A stretch of 64,000 bases of DNA from QAND01 sp003150225 (GCF_044357945.1 NZ_CP076563.1:1302001-1366000); one strand, 5' to 3'. Positions 25,016 through 33,805 are shown, counted from the stretch's first letter. The notes: generated by a model not told the origin, from the sequence alone. Numbers and translations are program-made.

Positions 25016-25882
25016 ATGCTAGAAGTGCTGATCAATCCCTGCGCGGGGGGACAGGTGCGGCGGGCCAAAGAGGCGGTGGAGTGGCTGTGTAAGAAGAGGG
25101 GCATCCCCCATGCCATACGGGAGGCGGCAGATCCTGGGGAGATCACCCGGCGGTGCCATGAGCTGGCCCAGGCCGGCGCCCAGCGGGTGGTGGTCCTGGG
25201 CGGGGACGGAACCCTTCGGGACGCCGCACAGGGGCTTTGGGGCTCCCGCACTCTATTGGGCATCATGCCCTGCGGCACTGGAAACGATTTGATCCGGTCG
25301 GTGGGGGTGCCGCATGAGCTGGACCGGGCCGCCGAGGCGGCGGTGCTGGGCCGCCCCCTTGCCATGGATCTCATCGATCTGGACGGATACGCCGTGGTCA
25401 ACTATCTGGGGGCGGGGATCGATAGCAACACCACCCTTTACGCCAAGCGAAGCGTTCTTGGGGGCATGGCCGCCTACCTGTACGGGCTTTTTCGGGCGCT
25501 GGCGGGGCTTCGGCCCATCGGCTACCGGTGCCGCTTGGACGGCGGAGAGGAGCGGCGCGGCCTGGGGGTTATGATCAACGTGGCCAACGGAGCCTACTTT
25601 GGCGGCGGCATCCACGCCTTTCCCCCTGCCAGCCCTGTGGACGGGTACCTGGATGTGATGCTGGTCCGCGACTTAAAACGCCGTCAGATTCTACCGGTGC
25701 TGCCCAAGCTCATCCGCGGGGGCCATGTGGGACATCCCTATGTGGAATTTCTGCGCTGTAAGGAGGTCTCCTTTTCCTTTGCGGAGGAAACGCCCATGAG
25801 CGCCGATGGGGAGGTCTTTGCAAAGAGGGCCTTTACCGCCCGGGTTCTACCGGGGGCCCTTTGGCTCTCGGTGCCCCGGTAA
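25016..25882 (+). CDS. Diacylglycerol kinase-family lipid kinase
   Basis: 288 residues of the DAGK_cat fold. It starts MLEVLINPCAGGQVRRAKEA and contains the nucleotide motif VVLGGDGTLRDA (about 60-71), PCGTGNDLIRS and the C-terminal MSADGEVF segment. Such enzymes phosphorylate diacylglycerol or related lipids, recycling lipids released in lipoteichoic-acid synthesis; the substrate is inferred only from family. Divergent from the glycan cluster and followed by the CCA enzyme after 23 bases. Confidence 0.9.
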   Translation: MLEVLINPCAGGQVRRAKEAVEWLCKKRGIPHAIREAADPGEITRRCHELAQAGAQRVVVLGGDGTLRDAAQGLWGSRTLLGIMPCGTGNDLIRSVGVPHELDRAAEAAVLGRPLAMDLIDLDGYAVVNYLGAGIDSNTTLYAKRSVLGGMAAYLYGLFRALAGLRPIGYRCRLDGGEERRGLGVMINVANGAYFGGGIHAFPPASPVDGYLDVMLVRDLKRRQILPVLPKLIRGGHVGHPYVEFLRCKEVSFSFAEETPMSADGEVFAKRAFTARVLPGALWLSVPR

Positions 25883-25905
25883 CCGATTTTGGAAAGGAAA
25901 GGACA

Positions 25906-27309
25906 ATGGAACAGGCAGGCCGTATCCCGCCAATGATGGAATTAGCGCCCTTGGCTCGGGCCTTTACCCGGGCGGAAAGCCCCTTGTATTTTGTGGGGGG
26001 CTCGGTTCGCAACGCCCTTTTGGGCCTGCCCTATGACGATCTGGATGTGACCGGCGCCGCATCCTCCCAACAGGCGGTGGATCTGGCCCGCTCCGCAGGC
26101 GGAAAGGCTTCCATCCGGGATACCGAGATGGGTACCGTGGATATCGCTGTGGGGGAGCTGGCCCTGGAATATACCCCGTTCCGCCGGGAAAGCTACGGCC
26201 CGGGCGGGGGACACCGGCCCCAGCAGGTGATCTTTACCCATCGGATGGAGGAGGACGCCTTGCGGCGGGATTTTACCGTTAACGCCCTTTACGCCGATGT
26301 TTTGACGGGAGAGGTGGCCGATCCCCTGGGGGGCCTGGCCGATCTTAACGCGCGGCGGCTTCGGTCCTGCCGGGCGCCCATGGAGACCCTGGGGGACGAT
26401 GGGGCCCGTATTCTGCGGATGGTACGCTTTGCCTGCCAGCTGGGATTCTCCGTGGATCCCGCCCTCTATGGAGCTGCAAAAGCCATGGTGGGCAATCTGG
26501 GGGACGTGGCCATGGAGCGGAAGCGGGACGAGCTGCTGAAGATTTTGCTGTCTGACGTCCGGTATCCCGGCTTGGAAAAGGAGTTTGCCGCGCCGGGACA
26601 TCTTCGGGGTCTCCTGATGCTGGAGGATCTGGGGGCGTTTTACGATCTGCTGCCCCAGCTCATGGAGGGCAGGGGCATGGAGCAGCCCGGGCGGTACCAC
26701 AGGTACGGGGTGCTTCAGCACAACCTTATGGTGTGCGCCGCCACGCCGCCCGTCCCGGCCCTTCGGCTGGCGGGATTGCTCCATGACGTGGCCAAACCCC
26801 GGTGCTTCTATCTTACAGGGGGGAAGATGCACGGCCATGATCTGGCGGGGGAGGCTCTCTGCCGCCGGATGCTGGCGCGCCTTCGCCTGGATAACCGGAC
26901 GGTGGACCATGTGGCCCTTCTGGTAGGCCGGCACATGTTTGACCTGGACGGATCCGCCAGGGAAAGCACCTGTCGGAAGCGTTTTGCAGGATGGGGATTC
27001 GACTTTGTCCGGGAACTCATCCTTCTCCGAGAGGCGGATGTGGTGGGCAGCGGCATGGGTGGATCCCTGTATACCGCCAAGAAGTGGCGGGAGATCCTAG
27101 CCGCCATGGAGGCGGAGGGGGCGGTGGACTCCATGGCGGGCCTGGCCATCACGGGACGGGAGATCATGGAGGCGGCGGGAATTCCCCCCGGTCCGGCGGT
27201 GGGGCGCATCAAGGCGCTGCTATTTGACCGGGTGGCGGTGAATCCCCGCCTAAACCGGCGGGAGGTATTGATCCGGGAGGCTAAAGGCATCTATAAGGGG
27301 CTTTCCTAG
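25906..27309 (+). CDS. cca: CCA tRNA nucleotidyltransferase with HD domain
   Basis: 467 residues from the ATG at 25906, which follows GGAAAGGAAAGG. The class II nucleotidyltransferase head contains YFVGGSVRNALLGLPYDDLDV with its two catalytic Asp, then RRDFTVNALYADV, and the body has RILRMVRFACQLGF. An HD phosphohydrolase motif, LLHDVAKPRCF, lies near residue 293. It adds or repairs CCA ends of tRNA; a poly(A) polymerase is the alternative for this superfamily. The frame continues 15 codons upstream, without support. Confidence 0.92.
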   Translation: MEQAGRIPPMMELAPLARAFTRAESPLYFVGGSVRNALLGLPYDDLDVTGAASSQQAVDLARSAGGKASIRDTEMGTVDIAVGELALEYTPFRRESYGPGGGHRPQQVIFTHRMEEDALRRDFTVNALYADVLTGEVADPLGGLADLNARRLRSCRAPMETLGDDGARILRMVRFACQLGFSVDPALYGAAKAMVGNLGDVAMERKRDELLKILLSDVRYPGLEKEFAAPGHLRGLLMLEDLGAFYDLLPQLMEGRGMEQPGRYHRYGVLQHNLMVCAATPPVPALRLAGLLHDVAKPRCFYLTGGKMHGHDLAGEALCRRMLARLRLDNRTVDHVALLVGRHMFDLDGSARESTCRKRFAGWGFDFVRELILLREADVVGSGMGGSLYTAKKWREILAAMEAEGAVDSMAGLAITGREIMEAAGIPPGPAVGRIKALLFDRVAVNPRLNRREVLIREAKGIYKGLS

Positions 27310-27351
27310 ACGTCCGGCGCCTTGGGAGCGAGGAACGCGAAAAGCGGGAAA

Positions 27352-27570
27352 GCAGGAAAGGAGAGCAAAAGCGGAGGCTAGGCCACGGGCTGGCCGAGGA
27401 AGTGTCCACGGTCGCGAAACGACTGCAACGGGGAGCCGGGCCCTGCCCAAAACGGAAAAGCAGGAGAGGAGAGCAAAAGCGGGGGCTAGGCCACGGGCTG
27501 GCCGAGGAAGTGTCCGCGGTCGCGAAGCGACTGCAACGGGGAGCCGGGCCCTGCCCGGAAGCGGTTGCAA
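27352..27570. repeat. Two 108-bp tandem repeats with paired hairpins
   Basis: The unit starting at 27352 repeats at 27460 with few differences. Each unit contains a hairpin of the GTCGC-GAA-GCGAC type (27411-27423, one arm changed; 27519-27531, perfect), TGCAAC, four G residues, and CCGGGC-CCT-GCCC (ending 27448 and 27556). This is the same hairpin-linker-hairpin plan as elsewhere, with different stem sequences. A half element GCGGTTGCAA follows at 27561. No gene lies between 27310 and 27653. Confidence 0.85.
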
Positions 27571-27653
27571 AGCGGCGGGGAATGATGTAAGATTCTAATT
27601 TGGAGGGGTATCCCTATGGACCCCCGGAATTTGTGCATCTGGAGGACGGAACA

Positions 27654-28496
27654 ATGGACGAAAAAACCAATTTTATATATAACGAGCATACCGGGGAATT
27701 TGTGGATGTACAAGGGGTAAATATCCGGTTTACCGCCATGGGAGACGGAGACCCGGTACTGTTCATCCACGGCATCGGACAAACGGCCTATACCTTCCGC
27801 CGGAATCTGCCGGAGTTTGCAAAGTACTTTCTGGCCATCGCGCCCGACATGGTGGGCTATGGTTTTTCCGATAAGCCGGATTTGAGCTACTCCATCGAGG
27901 AGAACTCCGAGTTCATCCTGGCCCTCTTGAACGCTCTGCGTATCAAACAGACCCACATTGTGGCGGTGGGGTCCGGCGCCATCTATGCCCTGGACTTTAT
28001 GATCCACTATCCAGAGCGGGTGGGCCGCGGGGTGATGGTGGCTCCCGGCGGCATGACCCGGAACTTTCCCTACTGGGTTCGGGCCTTGAACGGCGCCCTG
28101 GCGCCGGCGGCTTCCGCCATGCTGACCCGCAAGGTGGTGGCGGAGACCCTTTCCGCCTGCTTCTTTGATCAGACGGTGATCCGTCTCGAGGACGTGGAAA
28201 CCTACTTTACCTCCTTGGACAGCAAGCTGGCCAAGAATATCCTGGTGCGCAGCATCCAGAACTTCAGCGAGGAGGAGGTGCTGGCCCGGCTGAAGACCCT
28301 TCAGCATGATACCCTCTTTGTATGGGGGGAGGACGACAAGGTTCGTCCCATGGAGGAATACGCCCGGAACTACTTTGGCATTCCGCCCCATGCCCAGGAG
28401 CTGGTGGTTCGCAACACGGGGCATCTGGTCCATGAGGAGAAGCCTGCAAAGTTCAACGCCGCCGCCATCGACTTCCTTGCCAGCTACGAGGCCTAG
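27654..28496 (+). CDS. Alpha/beta hydrolase-fold protein with a degenerate nucleophile elbow
   Basis: 280 residues from the ATG at 27654, eight bases after GGAGG. The oxyanion segment VLFIHGIGQTAY (about 35-46), MVGYGFSDKP and the C-terminal His segment NTGHLVHEEKP are clear, with the acid in VWGEDDKV (about 222). At the nucleophile elbow the usual G-x-S-x-G is replaced by AVGSG (104-108): a Gly stands where the Ser belongs and the Ser follows. It may use the shifted Ser, or be non-hydrolytic. A TTG at 27600 would add 18 residues without similarity. Cotranscribed with the DUF951 gene. Confidence 0.85.
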   Translation: MDEKTNFIYNEHTGEFVDVQGVNIRFTAMGDGDPVLFIHGIGQTAYTFRRNLPEFAKYFLAIAPDMVGYGFSDKPDLSYSIEENSEFILALLNALRIKQTHIVAVGSGAIYALDFMIHYPERVGRGVMVAPGGMTRNFPYWVRALNGALAPAASAMLTRKVVAETLSACFFDQTVIRLEDVETYFTSLDSKLAKNILVRSIQNFSEEEVLARLKTLQHDTLFVWGEDDKVRPMEEYARNYFGIPPHAQELVVRNTGHLVHEEKPAKFNAAAIDFLASYEA

Positions 28497-28499
28497 ACG

Positions 28500-28697
28500 G
28501 TGGATAAAACGGTGGGTCTGCGGCCGGGTGACCGGCTGCAGTTAAAAAAGAATCATCCCTGCGGCAACAGTATGTTTACCGTCATCCGGGTAGGGGCGGA
28601 CATCAAGCTGCAATGCCAGGGCTGCGGCCATGTGGTGGTATTGGAACGCCCGGTGCTCAACGCCCGGATCAAGAAGGTGCTGGACGGTGGAGAGTAG
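28500..28697 (+). CDS. DUF951 small protein
   Basis: 65 residues from a GTG at 28500. VGLRPGDRLQLKKNHPCGN and IKLQCQGCGHVVVLERP are characteristic for DUF951, including the three Cys and the motif KKxHPCG. The fold is a small RNA- or nucleic-acid-binding-like beta barrel, function not established. It starts 3 bases after the hydrolase and overlaps the next gene. Confidence 0.9.
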   Translation: MDKTVGLRPGDRLQLKKNHPCGNSMFTVIRVGADIKLQCQGCGHVVVLERPVLNARIKKVLDGGE

Positions 28698-29253
28698 ACA
28701 GAGCCGGCGCAGAAACCGGCGAACGGAAGACCGAAAGGAATACCGCTCCCCCTTGGGACCCTATCTGCGGACCATCCTGGTGGCGGTGGTGATCGCTCTA
28801 TTGCTCCGCACCTTGGTGGTCTTTGCCGTGGCGGTGGAGGGCCCTAGTATGGAGCCCACCCTCCATACCTCCGATGTGGTGATGGTGGAAAAGGTGTCCC
28901 TATACTTTGGCGCGCCCAACCGCATGGATATTGTGATTGTGGAGTATCCCAACCGATCGGGACTTTTTGTAAAGCGGGTAATCGGCCTTCCGGGGGAAAC
29001 CCTGGAGGTGCGGGAGGGCCGCGTCTATGTGGATGGCACCCCCTTGGATGACCCCTATAACCCGGACGGCACCATGGCACGGGATATGGAGCCCGTTACC
29101 GTTCCGCCCGGCACGGTATTCGTCATGGGGGACAACCGGAACCATAGCATGGACAGCCGGGACGAAACCGTGGGCCCCATCCCCCTGGAGAAGGTGCGGG
29201 GCAAAGGCTTGGTTTTGATCTGGCCCTTGAACAAGCTGAAGATATTGGAATAG
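28687..29253 (+). CDS. lepB: Signal peptidase I
   Basis: 188 residues from the GTG at 28687, which overlaps the DUF951 stop. A basic N-terminus, one membrane anchor (about 28-50), catalytic Ser54 in EGPSMEPTL and Lys96 in LFVKRVIGLPGE, then GDNRNHSMDSRD, all typical of Gram-positive type I signal peptidases. It removes signal peptides on the outer membrane face. The longer frame to 28630 lacks similarity. Confidence 0.95.
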   Translation: MESRQSRRRNRRTEDRKEYRSPLGPYLRTILVAVVIALLLRTLVVFAVAVEGPSMEPTLHTSDVVMVEKVSLYFGAPNRMDIVIVEYPNRSGLFVKRVIGLPGETLEVREGRVYVDGTPLDDPYNPDGTMARDMEPVTVPPGTVFVMGDNRNHSMDSRDETVGPIPLEKVRGKGLVLIWPLNKLKILE

Positions 29254-29254
29254 G

Positions 29255-29296
29255 AAAAAGGCCCTGAAAGCGCTGCCGCTTTTCTGGGCCTTTTTT
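29255..29296 (+). terminator. Terminator after lepB
   Basis: AAAAAGGCCC and GGGCCTTTTTT arms with an internal GC-rich stem. Confidence 0.85.
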
Positions 29297-29332
29297 GCGG
29301 TTTCACGATCATACAAAGGAGGAAGAGGAATC

Positions 29333-29953
29333 ATGAAACGATGGCTCACGCAAACCATGGCGGGACTGCTTTTGTTGGGGCTTATGGGCTGCGGCGGCAC
29401 TCCGGCGGCAGCGCCCACCCCGGAGGTTACCCCAGAACCCACCCCCCAGCAGACGCCAGAGGCGCCCACCAGCGCCTCCGTGCTGCTGACGGACGTGGGA
29501 AACCAGATGTCTCTGATGACCCCCGCCGATTGGCCCCGATACCGGGCGGAGGAGGGCAACCAGGTGTATTACATCTACCAGGGAGACACCACCCAGAGCA
29601 CCCTGTTCTCCATCTCCTCCTATGAGGCGTCCGGCCTTTCCCGGGACGAGGCCACCATCCGCAGCCTGGCCGCGGATCCCTGGGCGGCCTATGCCCAGGG
29701 ATACCGGGAAAACGGGGTTGCGATGGAGGGCCTGACGGAGTGGAAGGCCATCCAGGTGGGAGAGGACTGCCATGGCCTAATCCGGGAGTTTGGCTATCAC
29801 ATTGGCGGACAGGAGGTTCACGGCTGGTACATGATGTGGAACACCGCCGGACGGGTGTATATTGCCACGGCGTCCGCTCTGCCCCAATACGAGGTTCTTA
29901 CCGCTCAAACGGTGGAAAAGGCCCTGATCAGCTTCCGGTCTATGGAGGACTAG
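29333..29953 (+). CDS. Lipoprotein of unknown function
   Basis: 206 residues. Signal peptide with lipobox LMGC (Cys20), then a Pro/Thr/Glu-rich spacer (about 24-45) that should reach through the wall, then a compact domain with MSLMTPADWPRYRAEEGNQV and a C-terminal KALISFRSM. The layout resembles PsbP-like or DUF4367-type lipoproteins with an imported-substrate pattern, but I cannot name the family. Ribosome site AAAGGAGGAAG. Own transcription unit after the lepB terminator. Confidence 0.8.
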   Translation: MKRWLTQTMAGLLLLGLMGCGGTPAAAPTPEVTPEPTPQQTPEAPTSASVLLTDVGNQMSLMTPADWPRYRAEEGNQVYYIYQGDTTQSTLFSISSYEASGLSRDEATIRSLAADPWAAYAQGYRENGVAMEGLTEWKAIQVGEDCHGLIREFGYHIGGQEVHGWYMMWNTAGRVYIATASALPQYEVLTAQTVEKALISFRSMED

Positions 29954-29994
29954 CCGTTTTGCCATGGGCACCCGCTGCCGGAGGCAAATCGGAT

Positions 29995-30026
29995 AAAAAA
30001 ACAGCCCGGCATGACAGCCAGGCTTT
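29995..30026 (-). terminator. Terminator of the minus-strand gene at 30057
   Basis: On the minus strand GCCTGGC and GCCGGGC arms pair with one wobble and are followed by TG and seven T residues. Confidence 0.7.
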
Positions 30027-30056
30027 ATCGTAGGGAAAAGCTTGTGGGGAAAAGGC

Positions 30057-30470
30057 TCAACCCCCTGGAGCGACGCCTTCGTACACGTTGCGGACAATGC
30101 CGTTGTCGTCATACTCCAGGTAATAGTAATGGGGCAGATGATCCGGCATGATGGGCCCGTTGTCGGTGTAGATGTAATAGCCCAGAACCCCGTTCCGGCT
30201 TATGTCAAAGGGGCCGTACCGCGCTTCCACCTGGGAGATGGTTCGGCCCTGCACCCACCAATCGTTGTATTTGTAATACGTGGGATGGGAGCAGACAAAT
30301 AAGAGGACGAAGCCCAAAAGCGCCGCACTGAGGGAAAGGGCCGTGGCGGCCGCCTTTACGGACCGCTGTTTCCGCCGTGCCAGCAGCAGCCGCAGAAGCA
30401 GAAAAACCGTGATCAAAACAAGGGACGCCACCGCGCAGAAATATAGAATGGAGACGAGCATGCCGTTCAT
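30057..30470 (-). CDS. Small membrane protein with a C-terminal extracytoplasmic domain
   Basis: 137 residues. Two membrane helices (about 5-28 and 42-61) separated by a short basic loop (ARRKQRSVKA) are followed by an outside domain rich in Tyr (HPTYYKYNDWW, YYIYTDNGP, PHYYYLEYDD). The phrase ISQVEARYGPFD recalls BamE/SmpA-like small folds but this is not firm. AAGGAC ribosome site. Function not recognised. Confidence 0.65.
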   Translation of the reverse strand: MNGMLVSILYFCAVASLVLITVFLLLRLLLARRKQRSVKAAATALSLSAALLGFVLLFVCSHPTYYKYNDWWVQGRTISQVEARYGPFDISRNGVLGYYIYTDNGPIMPDHLPHYYYLEYDDNGIVRNVYEGVAPGG

Positions 30471-30552
30471 TTAAAGTCCTTCTTTCCATTTGATTGGACG
30501 CCGAAGGGAGGACGCGGCAGCCGGCGCCCCGCGCCTTAGGGGACCCGGGGAA

Positions 30553-31383
30553 TCAATCCCCGGGTGGGGTGAGACCATGCTTTTGATAGAGGGCGCTTAG
30601 GGTGCCGTCCTTGCCCATATCCCCCAGGATTCGACCAACGATCTGGTAGAGGTCGGTTTCGTTCTTCCGCATCGTTACGGCGTAGTCGATGGTGCCGATG
30701 GTGTAATCGACAATGGAGAACCCCGATACGTCCATCTGCCGGAGCAGGCTTTGCTCGGCACAGACCAGGTCGATTTCTCCTGCCGTCAGGGCGGCGGACA
30801 GCTCTTCAAAGCTGGTGTAGTCGATGAGTTGGGGCTTCTGCTCCAGCTTTTCGGTTTTGGCCTGGAGCTGACTCTTGGACAGGGAACCTAAAAACACGCC
30901 GATGGTTTTGCCGGACAGGGAGCTCTCGGCGGTGACCTCTCCCGGCCGGCATAGGAACCCCACCGGATCCCGGTAGTAGGGATCGCTCTGCTGGTATCGG
31001 TCCTGGTTGGCCTGGGTGTTGCTGATCATGGCCACGGCGAAGTCGATGTATTCGTAATCCAGCTTGGCCGCCCGGGTACGGTTGGTGACGGGCACCAGCA
31101 CCACCGCTTTTTCGTTGACGATCCGGCTGCCGATGGCCCGCGCCAGATCCGCCTCAAACCCGGTGAGGTTGCCGTCCGCATCCAGGGAGCCCAGGGGCGG
31201 GGTATCCGACGTGACCCCGATGAGGATGGTGCCCCGGCTGTAGATGCCCGGCAGCACCTGCTGGGGCGCGCCCCGGATGATCCGCAAAAACAAAAAAATA
31301 CCCCCTGACAGCACGGTAAGAGCAGCCAGTACCATGAGGATCCGGAGCATCAGCTTTTTGCGGCGATGGTATTGTAGGTGCAT
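30553..31383 (-). CDS. Family 3 amino-acid-type solute-binding protein, membrane anchored
   Basis: 276 residues. An N-terminal basic stretch and helix (about 12-36) are followed by a type II periplasmic-binding fold: GTILIGVTSDTPPLGSLD, NLTGFEADLARAIG, the second domain with GKTIGVFLGSLSKSQL and a C-terminal VGRILGDMGKDGTLSALY. There is no lipobox Cys, so it appears to be held by an uncleaved helix. No permease or ATPase gene is nearby, so it is an orphan receptor or partner of a distant transporter. A hairpin CCCGGGG/TCCCCGGG spans its stop codon. Confidence 0.85.
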   Translation of the reverse strand: MHLQYHRRKKLMLRILMVLAALTVLSGGIFLFLRIIRGAPQQVLPGIYSRGTILIGVTSDTPPLGSLDADGNLTGFEADLARAIGSRIVNEKAVVLVPVTNRTRAAKLDYEYIDFAVAMISNTQANQDRYQQSDPYYRDPVGFLCRPGEVTAESSLSGKTIGVFLGSLSKSQLQAKTEKLEQKPQLIDYTSFEELSAALTAGEIDLVCAEQSLLRQMDVSGFSIVDYTIGTIDYAVTMRKNETDLYQIVGRILGDMGKDGTLSALYQKHGLTPPGD

Positions 31384-31452
31384 AACGGCGCCTCCTCGTA
31401 TTGTCTTATCTTATCAGAGCCGGAGCGTTTCTTCAACGGCAGAGGAGAAGGG

Positions 31453-31481
31453 TTGCGGGATTTTCACGGAATGTTTATAAT
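31453..31481 (+). promoter_or_regulatory. Promoter of the FMN-binding lipoprotein
   Basis: TTGCGG (31453-31458) and TATAAT (31476-31481) with a 17-base spacer. Confidence 0.75.
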
Positions 31482-31556
31482 CCTTTGAAATGAATATACT
31501 AAGGGCATGGGGCCGGAAGATCGGTCCGAACGCATCCATCGATTGGAGGATTTGAG

Positions 31557-31961
31557 ATGAAACGAGTATTGAGCGTGGTCCTCTGCGTGCTGGCCGTGGT
31601 TTGCCTTGCTGCCTGCGGCGGCGGTGACAGCAAGAATCCCGCCGGGGAATACAAGGCCGAAAGCCCCAAGGACACCTATGGCAACAGCGCCGAACTGGTG
31701 ATTACCCTGGGCGAGGATGGGAAGATCACCGGCGTGGATTGGAAGGAATATGCCAACGGCACCCTGAAGGATAAGGATTACGGTAAGGATTTGGGAGAGG
31801 ACCAGTACCAGGCCGCCCAGACCGCCATTGCTGGTTCCGCCACCTATCCCAAGGCCCTGCTGGACACCCAGGACATCAACAAGGTGGAGGCGGTGGCCGG
31901 CGCGACCCAGTCCCATACCACCTTCGTGCAGCTGTACAACAAGGCCATGGAGAAGAAATGA
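31557..31961 (+). CDS. FMN-binding domain lipoprotein
   Basis: 134 residues. Signal peptide with lipobox CLAAC (Cys19 area), then an FMN_bind fold: YGNSAELVITLGEDGKITGVDWKEY and the C-terminal INKVEAVAGATQSHTTFVQL. The segment AGATQS(H)T matches the site where flavin is attached or bound in this family (SGATxT type). It probably serves extracellular electron transfer or flavin handling at the membrane surface. Monocistronic, with promoter and terminator. Confidence 0.85.
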   Translation: MKRVLSVVLCVLAVVCLAACGGGDSKNPAGEYKAESPKDTYGNSAELVITLGEDGKITGVDWKEYANGTLKDKDYGKDLGEDQYQAAQTAIAGSATYPKALLDTQDINKVEAVAGATQSHTTFVQLYNKAMEKK

Positions 31962-31970
31962 TGGAAAGAG

Positions 31971-32006
31971 AAAAGGCTGGACGGCAATCGCCGCCCAGCC
32001 TTTTTT
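31971..32006. terminator. Terminator between the FMN lipoprotein and alaS
   Basis: AAAAGGCTGG and CCAGCCTTTTTT with an inner CGGC/GCCG stem; works for both convergent genes. Confidence 0.85.
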
Positions 32007-32014
32007 GAGTTCGT

Positions 32015-33805
32015 TTATTCCGCTTTCAACACGGCCTTGATGCGCCGTACTCCCTGAGAGGAGCTCTCCTCCTTCTGGATTTTGAATACCCCCAGCTCGC
32101 CGGTGCGGCTGGCGTGGGGGCCGCCGCAGATCTCCTTGCTGAAGTCGCCCATGGTATAGACCTTCACCTTCTCGCCGTACCGGTCGGTGAACACGCCGGT
32201 GGCGCCCGCCGCCTTGGCTTCCTCCACCGTCATCTCCTCCATGGTGATGGGCAGATCCCGCCGGATGGCGTCGTTGACCAGATCCTCCACCTGCTGCTTT
32301 TCCTCGGGGGTCATCTTCCGTCCGAAGTTGAAGTCAAACCGCAGCCGCTCGGGGGTGATGTTGCTGCCCTTCTGGTTTACATCCTCTCCCAGCACCCGTT
32401 TCAAGGACGCAAGCAACAAGTGGGTGGCGGTATGAAGCCGGGCCGTCACCTCATTGGCCTCCACCAATCCGCCGGCAAACCGCTGCTGGCTACCCGCCTG
32501 GGATTTCTTCCGGTGTTCGCTAAAGGCGGCCTCAAAGCCCTGGGTATCCACCGTGAGACCCGCCTCTCGGGCCATCTCCTGGGTGATTTCGATGGGGAAG
32601 CCGTAGGTATCATACAGGTGGAAAGCGGTGACGCCGTCGATGGCGCCGTCCTGGGCCTTTTTGGCTACCCGCTCAAATTCCCGCACGCCCTGCTCCAGGG
32701 TCCGGGAGAACCGCTTTACCTCCTGGCGAAGCTGATCCATAATAAACGTCCTGTTTTGCACCAGCTCGGGATAGACTTCCTGATAGGTGTCGATGACCGC
32801 CTGGGCCACATCCGTCAGCCGCTCGGCGGGGAGATCCAGCTTCCGCCCGAACCGCACCGCGCGGCGGATCAGCCGCCGCAGCACATAGCCTTGGTCCACA
32901 TTGCTGGGGCTTACACCCCGCTCATCCCCCATGATGAAGGTGGCACAGCGCAGGTGGTCCGCTACGATGCGGATGGCTTTTTTGATCTCCTCCCCTTGGG
33001 TGGTCTTTTTGCCGCAGATCTCCTCCACCGTGGAGATGATGTGCTGATAGATATCGGTTTCATAGACCGAGGATACCCCCTGAAGCACCGCAATGGTCCG
33101 CTCCAGGCCCATGCCGGTGTCCACGTTCTTCTGGGGCAGGGGCTCATAGGTGCCGTCGGCCTTTTTGTTGTATTCCATAAAAACGTCGTTCCAGATCTCC
33201 AGGTAGGCCCCGCAGGAACAGCCGGGGTGGCAGTCCGGGCTGCAGGGTTCCTTCATGATGAGGAACATCTCGGTATCGGGGCCGCAGGGGCCGGTGGCGC
33301 CGCCGGTCTCCCACCAGTTGTCCTTACGGGGGAGGAAGAAGATCCGATCCTCGGGAACGCCCAGGCTCCGCCAGATCTCGTAGGATTCCATATCCCGGGG
33401 CACGTCGTCATCCCCGGCGAACACCGTAAAGGCCAGCCTGTCCGGGTCGATGCCCAGGTAATCGGGGCTGGTCAAGAAGCGGTAGCTCCAGGGAATCGCT
33501 TCCTTTTTAAAGTAGTCCCCCAGGGACCAGTTGCCCAGCATCTCGAAGAAGGTGGCGTGGCTGTTATCCCCCACGTCGTCGATATCGCCGGTGCGGACGC
33601 ATTTCTGTACGTCGGTAAGACGGGTGCCCATGGGGTGCTTGGCCCCTAGAAGGTAGGGAACCAGGGGATGCATGCCCGCCGTGGTAAACAGAACGCTGGG
33701 GTCGTTTTCCGGGATCAGGCTGGCGCCTTTGATCTGCTTGTGGCCCTGATCCACAAAGTACTGTATGTACATGCTTCGTAGCTGATTGCCCGTTAGTTTT
33801 TTCAT
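32015..33805 (-). CDS. alaS: Alanyl-tRNA synthetase, short form without C-Ala domain
   Basis: 596 residues, compared with about 870 for the usual enzyme. Class II catalytic domain (TTAGMHPLVPYLLG, KCVRTGDIDDVG, motif 2 area, GMGLERTIAVLQG), the tRNA-recognition helices (VRFGRKLDLP) and a complete editing domain with HTATH near residue 455 and CGGPH near 560, which ends the protein. The oligomerising and tRNA-elbow-binding C-Ala domain is missing and there is no frameshift to explain this. Promoter at 33849-33878. Short AlaRS proteins are known in some Bacillota; whether this is the only copy cannot be seen here. Confidence 0.93.
   Translation of the reverse strand: MKKLTGNQLRSMYIQYFVDQGHKQIKGASLIPENDPSVLFTTAGMHPLVPYLLGAKHPMGTRLTDVQKCVRTGDIDDVGDNSHATFFEMLGNWSLGDYFKKEAIPWSYRFLTSPDYLGIDPDRLAFTVFAGDDDVPRDMESYEIWRSLGVPEDRIFFLPRKDNWWETGGATGPCGPDTEMFLIMKEPCSPDCHPGCSCGAYLEIWNDVFMEYNKKADGTYEPLPQKNVDTGMGLERTIAVLQGVSSVYETDIYQHIISTVEEICGKKTTQGEEIKKAIRIVADHLRCATFIMGDERGVSPSNVDQGYVLRRLIRRAVRFGRKLDLPAERLTDVAQAVIDTYQEVYPELVQNRTFIMDQLRQEVKRFSRTLEQGVREFERVAKKAQDGAIDGVTAFHLYDTYGFPIEITQEMAREAGLTVDTQGFEAAFSEHRKKSQAGSQQRFAGGLVEANEVTARLHTATHLLLASLKRVLGEDVNQKGSNITPERLRFDFNFGRKMTPEEKQQVEDLVNDAIRRDLPITMEEMTVEEAKAAGATGVFTDRYGEKVKVYTMGDFSKEICGGPHASRTGELGVFKIQKEESSSQGVRRIKAVLKAE

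Noticed and set aside
32114..33649. Open frame of 511 codons opposite alaS
   Set aside because: Shadow frame over a complete and conserved synthetase gene.
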